A stretch of 10,693 nucleotides of DNA from Novosphingobium sp. UBA1948 (GCA_002336765.1 DDES01000230.1:324-11016), one strand, 5' to 3'. Numbered from the stretch's first letter, positions 1-7,015 are shown. The notes: a model not told the origin generated them from the sequence alone. Numbers and translations are program-made.

Positions 1-1
1 C

Positions 2-274
2 AACGGCCATCGCATCCACTATGACCACCCGAACACCGTGCTGGTGGAGGGCTATCAGGGTCTGGTGGTGCATGGCCCCTTGCAGGCGACATGGCTGTGC
101 CATCTGGCCCGCCTGCAACGCGAAGGCGCGCCGCTGCGCCACTTTGCCTTTCGCGGCCAGTCGCCTGCCATCTGCAACACGCCGGTCATGCTGCACGCCA
201 CCGCCGATGGCATAGACCTGTGGGCATCCAGCGAGGGGCGACTGACGATGACCGCAACGGCCGGTTGGGCGTAA
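2..274 (+). CDS. MaoC/HTD2-type acyl-CoA hydratase, C-terminal part (5' end outside window)
   Basis: The frame is open from the window edge and ends at TAA 272-274, giving the last 90 residues of a longer protein. The opening segment NGHRIHYDHP, followed by EGYQGLVVHGPLQATWL, is the hot-dog-fold dehydratase signature of 3-methylfumaryl-CoA (mesaconyl-C4-CoA) hydratase and related FAS1-like dehydratases. The first His and the nearby Asp lie where the catalytic pair sits in R-specific hydratases. The tail PVMLHATADGIDLWASSEG matches the usual end of that family. Members are typically about 270-290 aa, so roughly two thirds is missing. It hydrates an enoyl-CoA or methylfumaryl-type thioester in the cytosol. 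The gene converges on the dehydrogenase at 293-1390. Family is fairly sure; substrate is not. Confidence 0.8.
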   Translation, partial: NGHRIHYDHPNTVLVEGYQGLVVHGPLQATWLCHLARLQREGAPLRHFAFRGQSPAICNTPVMLHATADGIDLWASSEGRLTMTATAGWA

Positions 275-300
275 GCCAACCGGCCTGCGGGCTTACGCCC
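259..300. terminator. Convergent-gene hairpins, two overlapping alternative stems
   Basis: GGCCGGTTGG at 259-268 pairs perfectly with CCAACCGGCC at 276-285, with a 7-nt loop. An overlapping second inverted repeat pairs GGGCGTAAGC at 267-276 with GCTTACGCCC at 291-300. The two stems share bases and so exclude each other. Both flanking genes end inside this element. It lies where a bidirectional terminator is expected, but there is no clear T-run on either side, so its termination role is inferred from position and stem strength. Confidence 0.6.
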
Positions 301-1390
301 AGGGATTGACGGTAACGTGGATCGCGCCCTGAATGCCGCGCCCGGCCGTGGCCAGCACGGCCTCGTGCACCGCGTCCAGCCCGAAATCATGCGAACACAG
401 CTTGTCGATCGGCCATTGGCCCGAGCCGATGATCTGCAAGGCAATCTCGATCGAGCGATAGCTGTGCCCGCGCGGGGCTCGCACGGTCAGATAGCGCTTC
501 TTGATCTCGCCAATCGGCACCTGCTGTTTCAGGCCATTGAGGTTGAGATAGGCCCCCTTGGCCGCCAGTTCGATGGCCTCGGCCGCGATCTCGCCGGTGG
601 GGTCGCCCGTGGTGTCCACCACGACATCGATCCCCCGCCCGCCGGTATGCGCCATAACCACATCCTTCAGGCTCTGTTCGTCCACATTGACCGCAACATC
701 CGCGCCCAGTTCCAGCGCCAGATCGAGCCGCGCCTGATCGCGCGTCTGGCCCGCGATAATCACCAACCCCGCGCCCGCCACCTTGGCTGCCAGCGCGCAG
801 CCCAGCCCCTGCTGGCCCGGACCGTAGACCACCACCGACTTGCCCAGCCCCGCGCCACCATCCAGCACCGCCCATTGCACGCCATTGCCCATCGGAATGG
901 CCAGCGTGGCATGGCGCGCGTCGATGGTTCTGGGGATCTTGTGCAGCACGGCATTGGGCGCCAGATAGACATATTGCCCGAAACCACCCCATAGATGCGG
1001 CGGGATCTCGGCATTGCAGGTGCCATAGCGCAAGGTGTTGAACTGGTCCTTCACGTTGAAGAAGTCAGCCTCCATGCACAGGCGGAAATCGCCCTGACGG
1101 CACCAGTGGCAATGCCAGCATGGCAGATATTCCTCGAGCGCCACGCGATCACCCGGGCGCAGCCCCCAGCGCTTGGCCGCCGCCTCGCCCAGATCGGTGA
1201 CGGTGCCGACAATCTCGTGCCCCATGATGCAGGGCGCGCTGTTGGGCTTGCGGTAATATTCCGGCTCGCTGCCGCCTACGCCCGAGGATTCGACGCGCAA
1301 CAACCCGCTGTCCGGCCCGGTGGCGGGCAGATCGAATTCACGCAGTTCCACGCGCTCGATGTCAACCTTGACTGCTGCCTTGACTTTCAT
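293..1390 (-). CDS. Medium-chain zinc-type alcohol dehydrogenase (MDR family), catalytic Cys replaced
   Basis: This encodes 365 aa, starting at ATG 1390 behind a GGGAGAGAGA ribosome site; longer in-frame extensions lack coding character. It is a two-domain NAD(P)-dependent dehydrogenase. The GroES-like half has MGHEIVGTV (H58, E59 of the catalytic zinc site) and the structural-zinc lobe CWHCHWCRQGDFRLC (C91, C94, C97, C105). The Rossmann half carries YGPGQQGLG. The usual catalytic zinc ligand Cys in GVCGSD is Gly39 here (GVGGSE), so catalytic zinc binding may be weakened or different. It is the last gene of a leftward group, 50 nt after the LigW-like gene, suggesting it oxidises or reduces an alcohol, aldehyde or enoyl intermediate of the same pathway. 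Family is certain; substrate and activity are not. Confidence 0.9.
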   Translation of the reverse strand: MKVKAAVKVDIERVELREFDLPATGPDSGLLRVESSGVGGSEPEYYRKPNSAPCIMGHEIVGTVTDLGEAAAKRWGLRPGDRVALEEYLPCWHCHWCRQGDFRLCMEADFFNVKDQFNTLRYGTCNAEIPPHLWGGFGQYVYLAPNAVLHKIPRTIDARHATLAIPMGNGVQWAVLDGGAGLGKSVVVYGPGQQGLGCALAAKVAGAGLVIIAGQTRDQARLDLALELGADVAVNVDEQSLKDVVMAHTGGRGIDVVVDTTGDPTGEIAAEAIELAAKGAYLNLNGLKQQVPIGEIKKRYLTVRAPRGHSYRSIEIALQIIGSGQWPIDKLCSHDFGLDAVHEAVLATAGRGIQGAIHVTVNPWA

Positions 1391-1440
1391 GTCTCTCTCC
1401 CGAAATCCCTGCTGTATCATGTCCGACCCGCGCCGCGTGT

Positions 1441-2454
1441 TCAGACCGGCGCGGGCGCGATGCGGAAAATCCGCTCGGCGGTGCGACTGTAGATATTGGC
1501 CTTGTCCCCGTCGCTGATCGGCATCGCATCCATCGCCGCCACGGCCTCGGCCGTGTCGCAAAAGGGATAGTCGATGGCGAACATCATCCGTTCCGACCCC
1601 AGCGTGTCGAGACAGTAGCGCACGGCGGCGGGTGTGTTCATCCCGCTGGTGGTGATGGTGAAATTGCGCAGGAAATATTCGCTGGGCGCCATGTGCAACG
1701 CGGGGCGCCCCTCGGCCTGAAACGCCTTGTACATCGCGTCGACGCGGGTCAGCCAATAGGGCACACCCTCACCCATATGCCCAAGCACCACCTTGAGGCG
1801 CGGGAAGCGGTCGAACACCCCGCCCACGATCATGCGGATGGCATGCAGCCCGACCTCGGCCTGAAAGCCCCACACGGCATGTTCGAGCGTATAGCGCCGA
1901 TAGGGCGCCGCCATCGCCGGCGCCGGTGCGCGCGGATGGATGTAGAGCGGCATATCATGCGCCTCGAGCGCTTCAAGCACCGGCGAAAAGGCCTCCTCGT
2001 CGAGATAGTGGCCATCGGTGTGCGAATTGACCAGCATGCCCGAAAAACCCAAGCCACGCGCCGCGCGTTCGATCTCGCGGGCCGCGCCCGCCGGATCCTG
2101 TGGCGCAAAACAGCCCAGTCCGTAATAGCGCGCCGGATGGCGGGCGATGGCTTCGGCCAGCCGGTCATTGGCGAGCGTCGCCAGTTGCCCTGCCTCGGCG
2201 GGAGGGAACATCTGCACGCCGGTCGACGCGAGCGAGATGACCTGAACATCGACGCCGTTTTGGTCCATGATCGCGAGCCGCTCCGCCTCCAGATCGAGCA
2301 AACGGCGCTCAAGCGGGCTGCCCACCCGCGCGCGTGACCAGAACAACAGATCGGGATCGTAATCCTCGCGCGCCGCCCGATCGCGCATCGGGTTCAGCAC
2401 TTCGGGGATGACATAGGCTTCCTCGGTGGCGATGCGGCGGAACCGGCGGCTCAT
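1441..2454 (-). CDS. Amidohydrolase-fold decarboxylase, LigW / gamma-resorcylate decarboxylase-like
   Basis: This encodes 337 aa. I chose ATG 2454, 4 nt after the preceding gene's stop; it yields the family-typical beginning RRIATEEAY, whereas longer upstream extensions overlap the neighbour. It belongs to the Amidohydro_2 (ACMSD) branch, whose members remove aromatic carboxyl groups non-oxidatively or hydrolyse C-C bonds. It closely follows the layout of 5-carboxyvanillate decarboxylase LigW as I remember it: TEEAY (E11/E12) in place of the usual HxH, YIHP (H173), GHMGEG (H226) and AIDYPF (D295) as likely divalent-metal ligands, and FAPQDP plus NSHTDGHYLDEE in the barrel. Expected activity is decarboxylation of a hydroxybenzoate-type acid. 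It is translationally close to the COG3618 hydrolase. A ring-fission-product hydrolase is a possible alternative. Confidence 0.85.
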   Translation of the reverse strand: MSRRFRRIATEEAYVIPEVLNPMRDRAAREDYDPDLLFWSRARVGSPLERRLLDLEAERLAIMDQNGVDVQVISLASTGVQMFPPAEAGQLATLANDRLAEAIARHPARYYGLGCFAPQDPAGAAREIERAARGLGFSGMLVNSHTDGHYLDEEAFSPVLEALEAHDMPLYIHPRAPAPAMAAPYRRYTLEHAVWGFQAEVGLHAIRMIVGGVFDRFPRLKVVLGHMGEGVPYWLTRVDAMYKAFQAEGRPALHMAPSEYFLRNFTITTSGMNTPAAVRYCLDTLGSERMMFAIDYPFCDTAEAVAAMDAMPISDGDKANIYSRTAERIFRIAPAPV

Positions 2455-2458
2455 CGCG

Positions 2459-3331
2459 TCAACCCCAGTTGCGGCCATAGAGTGCGGAGGCAGTGCTCTT
2501 GAGCACCTGATCCTGTTGCACGACGTCGAGCGCGGCAACCGAGCGGCGGGCCAGTTCTGCCATATAGTCATAGCTGCCAGGCGACTGGGAAACATCCGAA
2601 CCCCACATCACCCGATCAGCCCCGAAATGGTCGACCACGCGTTTGACGATCGGGGCGGCATCCACCCCCGCCTTGTCAAGCCGCCCGAGCGGGATCGTCG
2701 TGTATTTGACCGCGACACCAGCGAAATCGACTAGACGGGCCAACGCCTCGTCCAGCCCGTAATCCGGCGCGCCCGCGTTGACATCCATGTTCGAGAAATG
2801 GTCCACCACCACTTTGAGATGCGGCAATGTGGTCAGGATATCGTGCAGACGCGCAAGGCCCTCGATGCGGTTCCACGGGAAGAAATGGACGCAGGCGGGA
2901 ATATCGAGATCGGCCGCCGCGCGCCATGCGCCGCGCGCACTCGCGGAATCGAGCCAGCCCAGACCGGAATCGCGCACCAGTTCCATGAAGCGGATGCCGA
3001 CCGCCTTGCGTTCGCCCACCCAGTGATGCACCCGCGCGGCGGCATCATCGGCCTCGCCGTTGATCGAACATACCGCCGCCAGACGGTCCGGCGCACGCTC
3101 CACCGCATCGCACACATAGGAATTGTCAAAGCCATAGACCGAGCCACGCTGCACCAGCACCGCCTTGCCCACCCCCGCCCCGCCCATATCGGCCAACAAC
3201 CGCTCGATAGTCATCGGATTGTCGAGTTCGCCCAGCTTGATCGCCCCGCTGGGTGGCGAGGGGGGATAGGTGGCGGTATCATCGGTCAGGATATGGGCGT
3301 GGCTATCGATCATGGGGATACTTTCTTGCAT
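2459..3331 (-). CDS. Amidohydrolase-fold hydrolase (COG3618, LigI / 2-pyrone-4,6-dicarboxylate lactonase-like)
   Basis: This encodes 290 aa, starting at ATG 3331 behind an excellent GGAGGAGG site. It is a TIM-barrel metal hydrolase with DSHAHIL (H11, H13), ACVHFF (H149), VVDHFS (H178) and MWGSDVSQS (D246), the standard metal and catalytic positions of this superfamily. The stretch VQRGSVYGFDNSYVCDA is typical of COG3618 lactonases, the group that contains 2-pyrone-4,6-dicarboxylate lactonase and sulfomuconolactonase-like enzymes. Expected role: hydrolysing a lactone formed during aromatic breakdown, in the cytosol. It sits between the propeller protein and the LigW-like gene, probably in one transcript. 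Lactonase is the leading guess, but decarboxylases, hydratases and C-C hydrolases share the fold. Confidence 0.85.
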   Translation of the reverse strand: MQESIPMIDSHAHILTDDTATYPPSPPSGAIKLGELDNPMTIERLLADMGGAGVGKAVLVQRGSVYGFDNSYVCDAVERAPDRLAAVCSINGEADDAAARVHHWVGERKAVGIRFMELVRDSGLGWLDSASARGAWRAAADLDIPACVHFFPWNRIEGLARLHDILTTLPHLKVVVDHFSNMDVNAGAPDYGLDEALARLVDFAGVAVKYTTIPLGRLDKAGVDAAPIVKRVVDHFGADRVMWGSDVSQSPGSYDYMAELARRSVAALDVVQQDQVLKSTASALYGRNWG

Positions 3332-3401
3332 TCAGGCGACTCCTCCTCCGCCGCCGCCCGAGTGAAGCGGCACGAGGGAGTGGGCAATGGACATGGGCGG
3401 G

Positions 3402-4598
3402 CTAGACGATGAGCGCCCATTCAGCGGCCACCCGCTGTTCGTAGTCCTTCAGCCCGTCCTCATAGACCTTGCGCGCCTCGGGCGAGAGGAAGTGGCGGAA
3501 ATGCGGCCCCTTGGAGACGGCCTCGATCTGGTCGGTTATCAGCGCCCAGGAATCGCCGCGGTCCTTGCTAGTGTAGAGCTGGCCGCAGGAGGTGCCGAGA
3601 AACAGTTCCAGCCCGCCCTCTTGCGAGAAATGCATGGCGGCGGCCTCGATATTGCCCGGCACCGGCCGGGCGATGCCATCCATCCGGTCATGCCATGTGT
3701 CGCCGCGATCCTCGCTGCGCAGGAACAGCGGATAGGCCGTGCCATCCTTGCCCCAGTTGGGATTAGGCGAAACCCCCGCGCCGATCATGTACATCACATC
3801 GGGATCGCGCGGATCGATGAAGAAGGGATCGGGATAGCCCATGCGGAAGTGGATGTCGGTGAGCGTTTGCCAATGCTCGCCCGCGTCGGTGCTGCGATAG
3901 AGGCCAATGCCCGAGGTGAGCAGGATTTCGTTGGGGTCGCTTTCCTGAAAGGTCACGCGATGCATGTCGCGGCGAAACTTGTCGTCAACCTGATCCATCG
4001 AGGCCACCGAGCGCCAGCTTTTCCCGCCATCCTCGGTCTTGAGCAGATCACCCTGTTCGACGCAGATATAAAGCGTCTCGGGCTGGCTGGGATGCGCGGC
4101 GATTTGCTTGATATGCGGTACGGAGCGCGGGAAAAACCATTTCTCCTTCTCGGTCGCATCAAGGCAGGAAGGATATTTGATCCATGACTGTCCCTCGTCA
4201 AAACTACGATAGAACATCACAGGCTCGGTGCCGAGATTGAGCACGGTCTTGCCACCCACATGCTGGATCAGGATGGTATAGGCATGCTCAGATTCCAGAC
4301 CGTTGTTGCGCGGCTCCCATGTGTCGCCACCATCGGCGCTGACCAGCACGCCGCCGGTGAAATGCACGCAGGCATAGAGCAGGCCCGAACGCGTATCGAG
4401 CGAGAGCGCGCTGACATGCTTGCCCGACAGAATATCGTTGCGAGTGATCTGCCAAGGCGCGTTGGGCGCTTCACGCTGAAATTCGACAATGCCGTTGGCG
4501 GTGGTCACCAGCATGCGCAGCGCGGCCTGCTCGCTGCGGCAAACGGTGTCACCGTTGGCCGATAGACAAATCAACGGCGCCTCTACACGGTTCCCCAT
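3402..4598 (-). CDS. Asp-box (BNR/sortilin-type) beta-propeller protein
   Basis: This encodes 398 aa. ATG 4598 is preferred because GGGAG lies 8 nt upstream; a GTG at 4607 would sit directly on that site. Six Asp-boxes (S/T-x-D-x-G-x-S/T/H-W) occur at residues 87-94, 132-139, 188-195, 236-243, 295-302 and 344-351, spaced as in a six- or seven-bladed propeller of the VPS10/sialidase-like class. There is no signal peptide or membrane segment, so it is probably cytosolic, unlike many secreted BNR proteins. Similar proteins are often labelled glycosyl hydrolase or exo-alpha-sialidase, but I see no catalytic set for that. It is the first gene of the leftward group leading to two amidohydrolases and a dehydrogenase. 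Function is unknown; a lyase, lactonase or scaffold role is possible. Confidence 0.85.
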   Translation of the reverse strand: MGNRVEAPLICLSANGDTVCRSEQAALRMLVTTANGIVEFQREAPNAPWQITRNDILSGKHVSALSLDTRSGLLYACVHFTGGVLVSADGGDTWEPRNNGLESEHAYTILIQHVGGKTVLNLGTEPVMFYRSFDEGQSWIKYPSCLDATEKEKWFFPRSVPHIKQIAAHPSQPETLYICVEQGDLLKTEDGGKSWRSVASMDQVDDKFRRDMHRVTFQESDPNEILLTSGIGLYRSTDAGEHWQTLTDIHFRMGYPDPFFIDPRDPDVMYMIGAGVSPNPNWGKDGTAYPLFLRSEDRGDTWHDRMDGIARPVPGNIEAAAMHFSQEGGLELFLGTSCGQLYTSKDRGDSWALITDQIEAVSKGPHFRHFLSPEARKVYEDGLKDYEQRVAAEWALIV

Positions 4599-4616
4599 CT
4601 CACCCACTCCCTTTCG

Positions 4617-4649
4617 GGTTGATCGCTCCCTCCCGGGGTCAAATCAACC
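4617..4649 (-). other. Stem-loop in the leader of the propeller gene
   Basis: GGTTGAT at 4617-4623 pairs with ATCAACC at 4643-4649 around a 19-nt loop that contains further C-rich/G-rich complementarity. The element lies 18 nt upstream of the propeller start codon, so it would fall in the mRNA leader. A regulatory role is only a possibility. Confidence 0.3.
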
Positions 4650-4664
4650 TCACAATTAAGACTA

Positions 4665-4685
4665 CAATTTTGGTATACGAAATTG
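4665..4685. promoter_or_regulatory. Candidate operator upstream of the propeller gene
   Basis: CAATTT (4665-4670) and AAATTG (4680-4685) form an inverted repeat around TGGTATACG, which contains the self-complementary core GTATAC. This A+T-rich patch stands out in a GC-rich window and lies 67 nt upstream of the ATG at 4598. GTATAC cores are common in operators of FCD-type GntR repressors, so a regulator site is plausible. I could not identify convincing -35/-10 elements here. Confidence 0.35.
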
Positions 4686-4723
4686 CCGCACATCGCAAGC
4701 CCCCCCCGCATACCTCTGCAAAT

Positions 4724-5527
4724 TCACCCCAGACCGAACAGCCGCCCCGCTGTGCCGCCAAACACCGCAGCAACCTCGCCGGCGGGGCATCCGTCGAACA
4801 GGGCACGGGTCCAGTTCAGAGCGTTGGCATAGCCCTCGCGCGAGGACACAGGCGGATAGTCGCTACCCCACATCATGCGATCGCCACCGAAGCGCGCCAG
4901 CACATCGCGCAGGATCGCTCCCGGAGCCTGATCCAGCACACAGCCGCTGGCCGGCAAGGCCCCCCGCATATCACGCGGCGAAAGCTGGCCCAACGCGGGC
5001 ACCTTGAGCACCACATTGGGGTGATCGGCCAGCGCAAAAATGCCCTCGCGGACCTCCTCGCCGCGCGCGCAATCGGGTCGCGTCCAGCCGCCCAGATGCT
5101 CCAGCGCAAACACCATCTGCGGGAAAGCGCGCAGCAATGCGGCAAAGGCATCATCCAGCAGCGCCGCTGTCGGCCCCGCACAGCTGATCACCAGCCCATG
5201 ATCCGCCGCCGCCCGCCACAGCGCCAACGGGTCATCTCCGGCCATCCACACATCGGGGCGCAGCCGCACCCCGCGGGCACCTGCCACCGCAGCCTCGGCC
5301 AGCTTGCGCGGCGCCTGCGGGTCGACAGGATCCACCCCCACCACGCTGGCAAAGCGACCGGGATAGCGGCGCAGACATTCCTCCTGATAGCCATTGTCAT
5401 ACTGCCCGAGCGCCTGCGTCAGCACGGCATGGCTTACGCCATTGAGGTCCATCTGCAACACCAGCGGCTCCACCGGTTCGAACCACACCGGCGAGGCATG
5501 GCAATGGGCATCCACAATCTGCGGCAC
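4724..5527 (-). CDS. Amidohydrolase-fold hydrolase (Amidohydro_2)
   Basis: This encodes 267 aa from GTG 5527; TTG 5533 is an alternative, and both lie behind GGAGGAGGGGAG. No ATG gives a sensible N-terminus, and the open frame further upstream to 5932 runs antisense into the divergent gene and is not coding. Superfamily features are VDAHCH (H8, H10), ALEHLGG (H144), VVLKVP (K175) and MMWGSDYPP (D223). At the barrel position where relatives place a metal-ligand His, the sequence reads LVISCAGP, so that ligand appears to be absent. Such enzymes hydrolyse lactones or C-C bonds, or decarboxylate. The gene is divergent from the alpha/beta hydrolase and separated from the propeller gene by 125 nt. 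Family is sure; reaction unknown. Confidence 0.85.
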   Translation of the reverse strand: MPQIVDAHCHASPVWFEPVEPLVLQMDLNGVSHAVLTQALGQYDNGYQEECLRRYPGRFASVVGVDPVDPQAPRKLAEAAVAGARGVRLRPDVWMAGDDPLALWRAAADHGLVISCAGPTAALLDDAFAALLRAFPQMVFALEHLGGWTRPDCARGEEVREGIFALADHPNVVLKVPALGQLSPRDMRGALPASGCVLDQAPGAILRDVLARFGGDRMMWGSDYPPVSSREGYANALNWTRALFDGCPAGEVAAVFGGTAGRLFGLG

Positions 5528-5601
5528 AGGCAATCTCCCCTCCTCCGGCCTTCCCCGTGGCGGCCACTGCGTCGAAACGCGGTTGCCACGCTGTAGGTTT
5601 A

Positions 5602-5623
5602 TGTATAGCACTTTTGCTATACA
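5602..5623. promoter_or_regulatory. Operator-like perfect inverted repeat in divergent promoter region
   Basis: TGTATAGCA (5602-5610) and TGCTATACA (5615-5623) are perfect 9-bp reverse complements separated by CTTT. The repeat lies in the only A+T-rich part of the 114-nt gap between the amidohydrolase (start 5527) and the alpha/beta hydrolase (start 5642). A weak rightward promoter can be drawn through it (TTTATG 5598-5603, 16 nt, TACAAT 5620-5625), which would place the repeat over the RNA polymerase site as a repressor operator. The absence of a T-tract and the position upstream of both genes argue against a terminator. The cognate regulator is not in the window. Confidence 0.6.
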
Positions 5624-5641
5624 ATATAGGGAGAAACTGCA

Positions 5642-6346
5642 ATGACAAGGCTCAGGCCGCTGGTTTTTTTGCCCGGCTCGCTCAGCGACGGGCAAGTGTG
5701 GGGCAAGCAGGTAGCCGCGCTGCACGATGTGGCGGATATTCACGTGCCCCACATCCTTGGTCCGGATACGCTGGAGGCTATGGCCGAAGCGGTGATCGCC
5801 CATGCGCCCGAAACTTTCGCGCTGGCGGGATTTTCGATGGGCGGGCGCGTGGCGCTCGAAGTCTATCGCCGCATCCCCGACCGCATCGACCGGCTGGCGC
5901 TGATCTCGAGCAGCATCCATCCCGTCGCGCAAGGTGAAGCGGAAAAGCGCAAGCCGATGCTCGATCTAGCGGTATCACAAGGCATGGCGGCGCTGGCCGA
6001 AGCATGGCTGCCACGCATTGTGCATCCCTCGCGACTGGAGGATGCTGCCTTCATGGGGTTGCTACGCGACATGGCGCTGCGCCAATCACCCGGGGACTAT
6101 GTCCGCGAGGTGCAGGCGCTGCTAACCCGCCCGCCCGCCGACGATGTGGCGCGTAGGATACACTGCCCGACGCTGGTGATCGCGGGCGATGTCGATCCGC
6201 TCAGCACACCGCAACGCAATGCCGAAATCCTGAACCTGATCCCGCAGGCGCGCGGGGTGACGTTTAAAAACTGCTCGCATTTCCCGATGCTCGAATATCC
6301 CGAACGGATGAATGCCGAATTGCGCGACTGGTTGCTGGCCGCATGA
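5642..6346 (+). CDS. Alpha/beta hydrolase-fold enzyme
   Basis: This encodes 234 aa from ATG 5642, with AGGGAGA 7 nt upstream. It has a complete catalytic triad: nucleophile elbow GFSMGG (S65), acid in AGDVDPLS (D183 or D185) and CSHFPMLEYP (H213). LPGSLSDG near the N-terminus replaces the usual HGxxG oxyanion loop. The length is short for the fold, with a small cap between residues 95 and 165. It resembles 3-oxoadipate enol-lactonase and meta-cleavage-product hydrolases, and probably opens an ester, lactone or C-C bond of a pathway intermediate in the cytosol. It is the only rightward enzyme gene in the centre of the cluster and is divergent from an amidohydrolase across a palindromic operator-like site. 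Substrate is unknown. Confidence 0.88.
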   Translation: MTRLRPLVFLPGSLSDGQVWGKQVAALHDVADIHVPHILGPDTLEAMAEAVIAHAPETFALAGFSMGGRVALEVYRRIPDRIDRLALISSSIHPVAQGEAEKRKPMLDLAVSQGMAALAEAWLPRIVHPSRLEDAAFMGLLRDMALRQSPGDYVREVQALLTRPPADDVARRIHCPTLVIAGDVDPLSTPQRNAEILNLIPQARGVTFKNCSHFPMLEYPERMNAELRDWLLAA

Positions 6347-6347
6347 G

Positions 6348-6386
6348 GCAAGGGGCGGAATGGCCCCATGCCATCCCGCCCCTTGC
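6348..6386. terminator. Bidirectional terminator hairpin between convergent genes
   Basis: GCAAGGGGCGG (6348-6358) pairs with CCGCCCCTTGC (6376-6386). Inside, after one mismatch, ATGGC (6360-6364) pairs with GCCAT (6370-6374), closing on CCCAT. This long stem lies immediately after the stop of the alpha/beta hydrolase and 20 nt beyond the stop of the convergent cytochrome gene, as expected for a shared terminator. T-runs are weak on both sides. Confidence 0.7.
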
Positions 6387-6406
6387 TTGATCCAGCGGTG
6401 TTCGTT

Positions 6407-6952
6407 TCAGGAAATCGGCTTCTGGTCAGGATACCAGAACTGGAGGTGACATGCCTCGCAGGCACTGTCGAGATTACCGCTCAGCTCGGTGTAGGCCTTC
6501 ACATCGCGCGCCTTGATCGCCACATCGAACTGGTCGAGGATCGCCGCCATGGCCTGTGCCTTGGCGACAAATCCGGCATGGTTGGCATCCAGCCGCTTCT
6601 GGATCTGGTCGGCCTGCGGGGCACCGGCTTCGCCACCGCCCTGAATGGTTTCGCCAGCGGCAGCCACGGTCACCGTGGGCGCGGCCAGAAGCGCAGCCAT
6701 CCCCTGCTTCATGTCGCCCACTTTCTGCCCCAGCGCATCCCATTGCGCCGGTGTGGAAGGGGCAAGCTGGACAGATTTTCCGCCCTCGAATGTTTCGCCC
6801 ACCGCATTCCACAGCGTATCGGCGCCGGGCGCGATCTGGCCTTTCATCGCCGCATGCAGGCTCACTGCCTTGGCCGCTGGCGGCGCGGCCTGCTCCTTCT
6901 GGCATCCGGCCAGCGCCAACGCGGCCATCGCCACTCCCATGATCGCACGCAT
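6407..6952 (-). CDS. Haem-binding lipoprotein, class II cytochrome c-like
   Basis: This encodes 181 aa from ATG 6952, with GGGAGGT 5 nt upstream. The N-terminus is a lipoprotein signal: a short positively charged start, a hydrophobic run, then lipobox LAGC with the lipidated Cys at residue 17. This is followed by a flexible Ala/Pro-rich linker, so the protein should be membrane-anchored facing the periplasm. A single c-type haem motif CEACH (C165, C168, H169) lies close to the C-terminus, as in four-helix class II cytochromes c, and the rest is helix-rich. It begins 74 nt after the Rieske oxygenase stop on the same strand, so the two are probably co-transcribed. Likely an electron carrier; its partner is unknown. 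Confidence 0.82.
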   Translation of the reverse strand: MRAIMGVAMAALALAGCQKEQAAPPAAKAVSLHAAMKGQIAPGADTLWNAVGETFEGGKSVQLAPSTPAQWDALGQKVGDMKQGMAALLAAPTVTVAAAGETIQGGGEAGAPQADQIQKRLDANHAGFVAKAQAMAAILDQFDVAIKARDVKAYTELSGNLDSACEACHLQFWYPDQKPIS

Positions 6953-6982
6953 ATATGACCTCCCTTTGTGAACAGCGGCCAA

Positions 6983-7015
6983 GGGCGCCACCGCCGCTAT
7001 CCGGCGGCGACGCCC
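6983..7015 (-). other. Hairpin in the Rieske-cytochrome intergenic gap
   Basis: CCGCCG (6991-6996) pairs with CGGCGG (7002-7007) around CTATC, and GGGCG (6983-6987) pairs with CGCCC (7011-7015) across a small internal loop. It lies between the two co-directional genes and has no T-run. It could attenuate or stabilise the transcript so that the cytochrome is made in a different amount from the oxygenase; this is inferred from position only. Confidence 0.35.

Noticed and set aside
1391..1756. N-terminal extension of the dehydrogenase frame to 487 aa
   Set aside because: The extra part overlaps the LigW-like gene in another frame and looks non-coding; ATG 1390 has a good ribosome site and a family-typical start.
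4700..4707. Run of eight C residues as a phase-variation tract
   Set aside because: It lies between genes, not in a reading frame, and not clearly inside a promoter spacer.
5528..5932. N-terminal extension of the 4724-5527 amidohydrolase
   Set aside because: It would cross the intergenic operator region and lie antisense to the alpha/beta hydrolase; the superfamily start VDAHCH is right after GTG 5527.
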